Source: a bacterium (lineage in GTDB: Bacteria > Acidobacteriota > Polarisedimenticolia > Polarisedimenticolales > Polarisedimenticolaceae). Taken from it: 42,783 nt of DNA. Position numbers and translations under genes: made by a program. The notes beneath the pieces were generated by a model. That model saw only the letters and a list, made by a program, of their open reading frames with translations. It made no database searches and had not been told where the DNA came from. The stretch lies in assembly GCA_024226515.1 (NCBI GenBank), contig JAAELQ010000246.1:1-42783 (forward strand). Direction: 5' to 3'. Numbering within the stretch: position 1 is the first letter of the stretch; each line of letters begins with the position of its first letter. Of the stretch, positions 1 to 6,319 are shown in pieces.

Positions 1-73
1 CGTCGCGCACCTTCTCAACAATCTGCTGCGGCGTATGCCGCTTCCTCTTCTTGCTCATCGATTCGTCTGCCAC
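1..73 (-). CDS. IS3-family transposase OrfA, N-terminal fragment (3' end outside window)
   Basis: This is the start of an IS3-type OrfA, the small helix-turn-helix protein made with OrfB to form the transposase. The visible residues are MADESMSKKRKRHTPQQIV followed by EKVRD; the basic KKRKRHTPxQIVxK pattern is the standard opening of IS3-family OrfA proteins. The GTG at 73 is chosen because AAGGAG lies 7 nt upstream of it. The in-frame ATG at 58 would also give a typical start. Only about 24 residues are visible. Confidence 0.7.
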   Translation of the reverse strand, partial: MADESMSKKRKRHTPQQIVEKVRD

Positions 74-135
74 GGTGAAACTCCTTCCCGATTGACGGGA
101 TTGTTGCACAGTGGTGGACTCGTTTCAGGGGGGCA
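1..135 (-). mobile_element. End of an IS3-family insertion sequence (runs off the left edge)
   Basis: The first 135 bases look like the orfA-side end of an IS3-family element. The start of an IS3-type OrfA is encoded on the minus strand from position 73 leftwards. Outside it lies about 60 bp of non-coding terminus. Read inward from position 135, the end is 5'-TGCCCCCCTGAAACGAG, which fits the IS3 rule that elements begin with TG and end with CA. Immediately to the right, an integrase reading frame begins without its usual N-terminus, so the boundary at 135 is supported from both sides. The other end and the target duplication lie outside the window. Confidence 0.6.
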
Positions 136-1212
136 TGCCACAGCTACTTCGACGCTGACGGCAAGCGCCACGAGCAGTCGTCGCGGACAACAGATCGAAG
201 AGCGGCTGATCGAGTCGCCAGTGCCATCGAGGCGAAGGTCGCACTTCGACGTGACGACATCGTTATCGACCGGGATCAGGACCGCTTCGCTCGGGAGAAT
301 CGTAAATCGCTCTCGAGCCATGTCGCGGACTACCTGGCCTTCTGCACCGCCACTGGCCAGGCCGCGGCGAACATCCGGGAGAAGACGCGGCATCTCGACC
401 GGCTGCTCGATGAGACCGGTGCCAGTCGCCTCAGCGAACTCACCGCCGATGCTCTGGCCAGCAACTTGGCGGAGCTGAAGGCGGGCGGGAGTGCGGCTCG
501 CACGGTGAACTTTCGCAGGCAGATCGCCAACGCCTTCATGAACTGGTGCGTCAGGCACCGCCGGATCAAGTCGAACCCGCTTTCGGCTGTTCCTCGCCTG
601 GATGAGACGAGGGACCGCCGGCGGGTCCGCCGGCCGCTTACGGACGAGGAGCTTGAGCGGCTGCTGGCGGTGGCTGAGGAGCGGGGGCGCAAGGCGTGGT
701 ACCTCTGTGCTGCCCTCGCGGGGTTGCGACGAGGCGATTTGGTACGTCTCCGCTGGGCGGACGTCGATCTCAAGGCCGCGACGATCACGTTGACTCACGG
801 CAAGGCGAAGCGAGTGGATGTGTTGCCGCTGCATCCTGATCTGGCCCACGAGCTCGAGAAGATCCGACCCGAGGCTGTGGAGCCCACAGCACCGGTATTC
901 CCGACGGCCGTGACGACCCGAACTCAGCAGCGGGATTTCCTCCGGGCGGGCCTCGCCCGCGAGGAGGTTGTCAAGGACGAGAACGGGGAGCCGGTCATGG
1001 TCGGCAAGGGCACGAAGCGGTCGCCGCTTCGCCCCAAGACGCGGATCGTCACAGACGATGCCGAGGGTCGCGTCATCGATCTGCACGCCCTGAGGACGAC
1101 GCTCGCGACGCAGCTGGCCCGCCAGGGGGTCGCCCCCCAGATCGCCCAGCAGATCATGAGGCACGGTGACTATCGCACGACGCTGGAGCACTACACGAAA
1201 CTCGACGTCTAG
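136..1212 (+). pseudogene. Tyrosine recombinase (phage-type integrase), N-terminus removed by IS insertion
   Basis: This is a site-specific recombinase of the tyrosine (lambda integrase) family, presumably for an element integrated next to the adjacent tRNA-Gly. The frame is open from 79 to 1212, but the stretch before 136 appears to belong to the IS end. The integrase-like sequence starts with CHSYFDADGKRHEQSS and a TTDRRAADRVA segment. A SAM-like core-binding domain follows, then the catalytic domain. The catalytic residues look intact: Arg in AGLRRGDL, Lys in THGKAKR, HxLR in LHALR, the second His in MRHGDYRTT and Tyr in LEHYTKL. Only about 15-20 N-terminal residues seem to be missing. The frame has no ATG, GTG or TTG until TTG at 466, so a full-length product is unlikely. 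The gene points towards the tRNA, with its end about 300 bp from the tRNA 3' end. Confidence 0.8.
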
Positions 1213-1462
1213 GACGCTGCGAACGCCCTGAGGCTCCTGCCGTCGATCGGGGCCGCAGAGGAAGACACTGCCGACAGCTCCGAGGCTGGCTCCGCCCCGT
1301 CGGCTGACGACTCGCCCTCGCGCGCGCGCGCGGAGGTGCCTACCTCGAGTGACGATCCGGACCCCCAGCAGATTCCCCAGCAGTCAGAGCACGATTCGGT
1401 GCGATCCGGTGCACTCGGGTGCGTTGACCCCACCGCGCCGCCGGGCATCGCCGCGCATCACA

Positions 1463-1485
1463 AACCCCCGCGTGATGCGGGGGTT
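1463..1485. terminator. Perfect 9-bp hairpin between integrase and tRNA-Gly
   Basis: The arms AACCCCCGC and GCGGGGGTT pair perfectly around a GTGAT loop. The hairpin lies between the convergent integrase (plus) and tRNA-Gly (minus) genes. There is no long U-tract on either side, so it is a candidate terminator only. The rest of 1213-1513 shows no gene; it contains a short CGCGCG run near 1319. Confidence 0.45.
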
Positions 1486-1513
1486 AGCGACTCGTTGCGA
1501 CCTGGTTCTTCAA

Positions 1514-1586
<73 letters not shown>

Positions 1587-2321
1587 GCAACTCATTGAAT
1601 TGCAATGCTTTGTGCGAGGTCGATCGCCAATCTGCACTACATTTCAGCAGGGCATTCTACACTACATCTTGCCATCCAGCGATGCCCGATCGGCCTTCCG
1701 GCGGTCATGAGAGCGGTTCCGTGAGGACATCGCAGCTCGATGAGCTGACGCTCCCGGCGCACGCGCCATCGGCCGCGGCGATGACACGATCGCCGTACGG
1801 GAACAAGCTTACTATCGCATCATGCCGCGGCGAATACGATCGGGAGTCGGTCACCCAGCGCATCGCCCGCGGTCGCGGGAGTCAATGTCCAGTCGCGCTC
1901 GATCACGCCCTCGTTGTGTGTGATACAAAAAGGGCGCGCCTCACTCATGTTGACACGGAGGGCATCATGAATCGAATGAAACAAGAGGTCCAGCTCCATG
2001 AGAGCTGGGCGTCGCTTCTGCGCTGGATGAGGGAGGGCTGATCATTGTGGTTCACGATCCTGTTCCACCGGCCTTCATGGAGGAGATCGCCCACGAACTC
2101 GGCAAGATCAGCGCCCGTTGCTCGCGCGGATCGATGGCTCAGAAGGGGTAGGGGATGTTGCCCGTTCGACTCAGCGTTCTCGCTTCAGTGCGATGGATCG
2201 CACCGTCGAGCAAGACATGCTCTCGTCGACGCACATGACGTGAGGTGTGAAACACCTGCAGACGGATCGACGGGTCGTGCCGCCGTATACTCACCCCGCG
2301 CGGAACCGATCGTGGTTGGTG
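1587..2321 (+). other. No clear gene; two tiny ORFs possible
   Basis: No recognisable gene lies between the tRNA and the 3' end of the PilZ-receiver gene. Two very short frames stand out. Positions 1967-2041 encode a 24-residue peptide starting MNRMKQEVQLHESW. Positions 2047-2151 (GTG start) encode a 34-residue peptide containing PPAFMEEIAHELGK. They differ by a -1 shift and abut, so together they could be a remnant of one small protein. No ribosome-binding site or homology can be claimed. Confidence 0.2.
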
Positions 2322-3104
2322 TCAAGAGCCGTTCGATACAGCGTCGCGCAGATCCTCGATCATGTCAGGTGTGTACGGCCGAGTGAGGCACTTCGTACAC
2401 CCGGCAGCGAGCAGTTCGTTCATCGCCGATTCCGTGTCGTCATCGCCGACGCCCAGGATCATCCCGGCGTACCCACGCTCCCGCAAAGTGCCCACCAGAT
2501 CGGCGCCGCCTTCTGGTAGATCAACGTCGACCAGGATGCAGTCGTAGGCACGAGACTGGGTCAACTCCAACAGCTCTGCGCCGCTCGATGCGACCGTGGT
2601 CGTTGCCCGCTTCACCGAGAGATGATGGCTTGCCTGGCGCACGGATTGCTCGTCGTTGGACCCGATGAGCACATGCCAAGCTGGCGCATCTCGACTGAAG
2701 TCCGCGGGGCGGATGTCCAAGTGGAATCGAATCGCCACCTCGTGCAACCAGTTCTCAACGTAGCGACACCGCGTCACGAGTCCGCTGACCGTGGCGTGCG
2801 TGCCCTCGCTCGTGACGAGCTCGGCCTCGCAGAACGAACCGGTGTGAACGAAGCCGCCATGCAGGAACGACATGCCTCCCGAACTCAGATTCCGGGTTGG
2901 CACTAGGGTTGTTACTGGAGTCGCCGCACCGATCTGTTTGATCGTCACGGAGCACGAGGTCATCCTGAAGTTGAATCGATCGCTCGTGCGGTCGTTACTC
3001 CCTTCGTCCTTCTCCCTCGCGTCTAGACGGTCAAGGAGCTCGACGATCGCCTCCTCGGTCGCAGTAATCGACAGCAAGATGTCATCTGTCGTACTCGCCA
3101 TCAT
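2322..3104 (-). CDS. PilZ domain protein with C-terminal response-regulator receiver domain
   Basis: This 260-residue protein combines a probable c-di-GMP-binding PilZ domain (about residues 40-135) with a receiver domain (about 143-258). The PilZ signatures are RFNFR at 43-47 (RxxxR) and NLSSGG at 72-77 (NxSxxG). In the receiver, Asp193 in LVDVDLP is the likely phosphoacceptor. The usual conserved lysine before Pro is replaced (TRP at 241-243) and the N-terminal acidic pocket is unusual (GSNDE), so phosphotransfer may be altered. The ATG at 3104 has AAGGAG 6 nt upstream. It is the last gene of a minus-strand set with cheX, cheY and a FapA-family gene, which suggests a link between c-di-GMP and the chemosensory array. 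The domain calls are firm; the output is unknown. Confidence 0.85.
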   Translation of the reverse strand: MMASTTDDILLSITATEEAIVELLDRLDAREKDEGSNDRTSDRFNFRMTSCSVTIKQIGAATPVTTLVPTRNLSSGGMSFLHGGFVHTGSFCEAELVTSEGTHATVSGLVTRCRYVENWLHEVAIRFHLDIRPADFSRDAPAWHVLIGSNDEQSVRQASHHLSVKRATTTVASSGAELLELTQSRAYDCILVDVDLPEGGADLVGTLRERGYAGMILGVGDDDTESAMNELLAAGCTKCLTRPYTPDMIEDLRDAVSNGS

Positions 3105-3152
3105 CCCCGCTCCTTCGACCGCAACGCCATGCAGAGGTTGTCCGGTTCGTCC

Positions 3153-4568
3153 TCAGGCCGCCTGGCGTATCACGCGTGCGACGTCACTCAGTGGGCGAGA
3201 TGCGCTACCCGCCTGGCGAAACACCAGTCGACGATCTTCATCCCAACTCAGGACGACGGGACCCTCGAGGTCACGATCGAAGGTCACGGTCGTGTCTCCG
3301 GCGAGAAGAGAGACGCCCAAGCAGACGCGACGCGCGATTGTGACGTCGACGGTCGTGTTGTCTTTGATCAGCCGTGCAGCGTCATCGCGCTTCGCCTGCA
3401 ATTCTTCAAGGCGTTCGTCTCGCTCATGTATCTCGAAGCCGAGCTCCATGAGTTGTTCTCTTTCTTCGTGACTTCGCGCGGATCGCTTGCGCGCGTCGTA
3501 CTCGCGCTTGATCGCGGCAATTCCCTCGGCCAGTGTGGCAAGAAGATCATCAACACTTGAGATGTCCCGCGACTCACCGATGCCAACGACAAGAGTCGTT
3601 GGCACCCCTGCGGGCGATCCGAGTGTCCCGACGGACACGCTCTTCCCGACCTCGACGCGCCCGCCGATCAGTGCCCCACGCGGGCAGACGAGCGTGCCGC
3701 CGACCGATACGTCGCAATTCAGAATCTCGCGCAGCACGATGAGATCACCGCACACCTTGCCCTGGACGTTGTTCAGGAAACCCAGCTCCGCGTTCGTTCC
3801 CACTGTGATCACGCCGCGGTCTTTGGCCGCCATGCCCTGGCGGCACTGAAGAGCTCCGCCGGTGACTATCGTTGCCGCCTCGATCAACCCATCGACGAGC
3901 ACATCCTCGGTGGCGCTGACGACGAAGCGATCTTTGACTCCCGCCCGAACATGCACTGACCCATCGAAGTCGACGTTCCCAGTGGAGAAGTCAACGTCAC
4001 CCGGCACCAGCAGGCGACGAGAGACGAAGACCGTCTCACCCTCGATCGTGAGGACGCCGTGAAGCTGCGCCGTAACGGTTCCATCGGGCGCGATCGACAG
4101 CGTGCCTTCATCGACGATCAGTCCCCCCTCGGTTGCCTCCTCGTTCAGCGGGGTACCGGTGACGTCGAATCGCTCCAACGGAGGTTGGATCGTTGCGACC
4201 CGATCTCCAGTCTTCACCTTTACGTACACCACGCGGTTGTAATGGTCAACGCCTTCACCAGGGAGTGTAGCCACCGTCATCGCGGTCGGATCGCAGCCCT
4301 CGTCCCAGTTGATGCCCGAATCGCGGGCACGAACGTCGGCGATCACTGCTCGGAAGGGCTCGGCCTCCGACAGCGCACGCGTCGCAGTGTGTGCGAGCCT
4401 TTGTTCCACGTCAGCGTCAATCGCGATCCCGTCGCGGACAACCTGCGCGCGTAACGCTTCCAGCGTCAGCTCTGTGCCGCCGCGATGCTCACCGATCTCG
4501 AGATCGGCCGTAAGGTGATCCGCAGAGATGTGGATCGCGACTGTACGCATGTCAGTATTGCCGCTCAT
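3153..4568 (-). CDS. FapA family protein (DUF342)
   Basis: This protein of about 471 residues belongs to the FapA/DUF342 family, named for flagellar assembly protein A and often found near motility or chemosensory genes. The middle part (about residues 150-330) is a run of beta-rich, glycine-spaced repeats such as VPGDVDFSTGNVDFDGSV and VGGTLVCPRGALIGG, typical of the family's beta-helix-like core. A charged, probably coiled-coil segment follows (about 340-400, rich in E, R and K), then a C-terminal beta region. The start at 4568 is preferred over 4574 because GGAAGG lies 7 nt before it but only 1 nt before 4574. It follows cheY by 18 nt, so the two are probably cotranscribed. The biochemical role of the family is not settled. 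Confidence 0.85.
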   Translation of the reverse strand: MSGNTDMRTVAIHISADHLTADLEIGEHRGGTELTLEALRAQVVRDGIAIDADVEQRLAHTATRALSEAEPFRAVIADVRARDSGINWDEGCDPTAMTVATLPGEGVDHYNRVVYVKVKTGDRVATIQPPLERFDVTGTPLNEEATEGGLIVDEGTLSIAPDGTVTAQLHGVLTIEGETVFVSRRLLVPGDVDFSTGNVDFDGSVHVRAGVKDRFVVSATEDVLVDGLIEAATIVTGGALQCRQGMAAKDRGVITVGTNAELGFLNNVQGKVCGDLIVLREILNCDVSVGGTLVCPRGALIGGRVEVGKSVSVGTLGSPAGVPTTLVVGIGESRDISSVDDLLATLAEGIAAIKREYDARKRSARSHEEREQLMELGFEIHERDERLEELQAKRDDAARLIKDNTTVDVTIARRVCLGVSLLAGDTTVTFDRDLEGPVVLSWDEDRRLVFRQAGSASRPLSDVARVIRQAA

Positions 4569-4586
4569 TCCCATGCCTTCCGATCT

Positions 4587-4955
4587 CTACGCCGCCGCCT
4601 TGGCCATCGTGGTCGCAACACGTTGGGCGAGTTCATCTGGTGTGAAGGGCTTCACGACGTAGTTGTTCACGCCCGCCTTGATCGCTTCAAGGACGCGCTC
4701 CTTCTCGGCTTCGGTGGTTACCATGATGATCGGCGTCTTGTCCCCTTGCCCCCTGAACGCCCGGACGAACGTGATGCCGTCCATGACCGGCATGTTCCAG
4801 TCCAGGAGAATGAGGTCGGGCTGGAAGTCCTCGGCCTTCGCCAGCGCTTCTTGCCCGTCGCACGCTTCATCCAGCTGCTCGTAACCGAGCTGTGTGAGCG
4901 TCTTCCGCTGGATGTTGCGCATCGTCTTCGAGTCGTCTACGAGCAGAATCTTCAT
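4587..4955 (-). CDS. cheY: CheY-type single-domain response regulator
   Basis: This 122-residue stand-alone receiver is expected to take phosphate from CheA and diffuse to its target. The acidic pair is DD at 7-8, the phosphoacceptor is Asp52 (LILLDWNMP), the switch Thr is at 80-81 and Lys102 precedes Pro-Phe (VVKPF), so all catalytic positions are present. Its ATG overlaps the stop codon of the upstream cheX gene (ATGA), indicating translational coupling of the response regulator with its likely phosphatase. A second stand-alone receiver is encoded at 14529-14915 in the divergent operon. Confidence 0.93.
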   Translation of the reverse strand: MKILLVDDSKTMRNIQRKTLTQLGYEQLDEACDGQEALAKAEDFQPDLILLDWNMPVMDGITFVRAFRGQGDKTPIIMVTTEAEKERVLEAIKAGVNNYVVKPFTPDELAQRVATTMAKAAA

Positions 4956-5470
4956 TCTACGGCTCCACTTCCGTTCGCGACGTGTGCCACCGCGTCGCTC
5001 GTCGCCGCGCTGTCTCGGATGCAGACGAGAACGGAGAAGTCGCCACTTGCTGTCGTACAAAGAAGGCACATGCTCTCCGAGTTGCTCGGACGTTGTACGC
5101 GATGACCTTCGCTGATCACGACCGCCGGGCAGCTGATCTTGACCGTACGTCCAGCCATCTTCGCTTTTGCACTGCCCGAGACCATGTTGACCAACTCGCC
5201 GATTGCGTCGGAGAAATCGTCGTCCGAGGGATCCGTAGCCTCCCCTGTGAACGACTCGACGACCGCGGTCGCCGTCGCCATGGGGAACCCGAGTTCGACA
5301 ACACCGACGACGTCGCCGGATAGTCCGATGATCCCGGTCACACCGTTGTTTCTCGCTGACGCGGCTGCCTGGCCAACGAGTACTTCGCTCACGTCGACTT
5401 CTGTGTCCGCCATCATCGAGAACACGTTCTTTGTCGCCTCGACGAACAGCTGGCGGTATGTCTCGTCCAT
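4952..5470 (-). CDS. cheX: CheX-type chemotaxis phosphatase
   Basis: The 172-residue product resembles CheX/CheC-family phosphatases that dephosphorylate CheY-P. The active-site ExxN motif is seen as Glu92-x-x-Asn95 in DAIGELVNMVSG, followed by a helix typical of the family. The start at 5470 (MDETYRQLF) is favoured over more upstream codons because the sequence before it is low-complexity and not family-like; GGGAG lies 9 nt upstream. The stop overlaps the start of cheY. This gene is first in the minus-strand operon cheX-cheY-fapA-like-pilZ/REC. Confidence 0.88.
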   Translation of the reverse strand: MDETYRQLFVEATKNVFSMMADTEVDVSEVLVGQAAASARNNGVTGIIGLSGDVVGVVELGFPMATATAVVESFTGEATDPSDDDFSDAIGELVNMVSGSAKAKMAGRTVKISCPAVVISEGHRVQRPSNSESMCLLCTTASGDFSVLVCIRDSAATSDAVAHVANGSGAVE

Positions 5471-5817
5471 GAGTAGTGCTCCCGGCACGGTCGCCCACGG
5501 TTCGCCCTTGCAACGACCCTGCGAACGCGCGCGAATCAGGCGCGGTCGTCGTTGCATCGCAGGGGGTCATCGACAGCGTGCCTGCCGCACTTGAGCGGCT
5601 CCCAGCAACCGCACTCCTGTCGACAAGGTCCCGACGGCATCGAACCCGGATCCGATGAGTTATCACACCAGGTGCCTCCACGCCTGCCGTCTTCTCCTCA
5701 TATAGGCGAGCTGCAGTGGAGCACCGCGGATTCACAGAACTCGGGAGTTCTTGCTTGTCTCGCCTTGAGCCGCTGCCGTGTGGTTGGATCCATTCGGGCA
5801 AGAGAGGACGCGCCAAG
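5471..5817. promoter_or_regulatory. Divergent intergenic region between cheX and the cheA-side genes
   Basis: This 347-bp stretch shows no convincing gene. It separates the start of the minus-strand cheX operon from a GTG start at 5818 on the plus strand, so promoters for both directions should lie here. No clear sigma-70, sigma-28 or sigma-54 consensus pair was found by eye. Confidence 0.35.
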
Positions 5818-6319
5818 GTGTCATTGATCGACACTATCGAAGAGTCGGCCAAGGCAGCCGAGTCACGGACGCTCAGGATCTCACAGGTCTCGTCCAGATG
5901 ATGGACGGATTAGCCGACATTATGCATGAAGCGAATCGTCCAGCGGGCGATCCGGTCCCGTGAGCGGTCGTTCGAGCCTCGACGTATCGAGTGGATATGC
6001 CATCGGCTCGCCCAACCGATCACGTGACCGGCTTGCCGCGCTGGTTGCGCGGCGATCGCATCCGACGTGCCGTGAATCATGCGTTTGCTCCGAGGCTGGC
6101 CGCGGTTCTGGCGACCCACCGATCCGCTTCATGCATAATGCGGGTTAGAGGACCTTCACACAGAGGGCGAAAGCGCCGACCGCGATCAACTCGCCGAGAC
6201 GGCCAAGCAGCCGGCCGAGGCGCTCGGTGACGTCGTGCTTCGATGCGACGACGTTGTCGACGGCACGTTGACGTTCATTCACGCGTGCGTCGAGTACCGC
6301 GGCTCAACTGGGCCGTCGA
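5818..6319 (+). pseudogene. Broken coding segment upstream of cheA (probable original cheA N-terminus), interrupted by a MITE
   Basis: A GTG at 5818, with GAGAGG upstream, opens a frame reading SLIDTIEESAKAAE. The coding sense then moves by one frame near 5862 and reads VTDAQDLTGLVQMMDG up to the MITE at 5914. If the MITE and one TTAG copy are removed, the frame continues without a break as MMDG-LEDLHTEGESADRDQ, then LAETAKQPAEALGDVV, until about 6290. A second shift there would join the cheA frame that is open at 6272 and can start at GTG 6320. The simplest reading is that a longer cheA, or a short separate upstream gene, has been damaged by the insertion and two indels. Assembly error could explain the indels but not the MITE. 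Confidence 0.6.
5914..6144. mobile_element. 231-bp MITE-like element with terminal inverted repeats and TTAG target duplication
   Basis: The left end CCGACATTATGCATGAAGCG and the inverted right end (reading CCCGCATTATGCATGAAGCG) match at 18 of 20 positions, and the match continues another 5 bases with one mismatch. The direct repeat TTAG flanks the element at 5910-5913 and 6145-6148. Removing the element plus one TTAG restores an open reading frame across the junction, independent support for a real insertion. The interior has no transposase gene, so it must be moved in trans by a transposase that recognises these ends. The parent family cannot be named from sequence alone. Confidence 0.8.

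Noticed and set aside
55..1191. 378-residue minus-strand ORF opposite the integrase
   Set aside because: It is antisense to the recombinase frame, which carries full catalytic motifs; composition is Arg/Pro-rich as expected for a GC-rich shadow.
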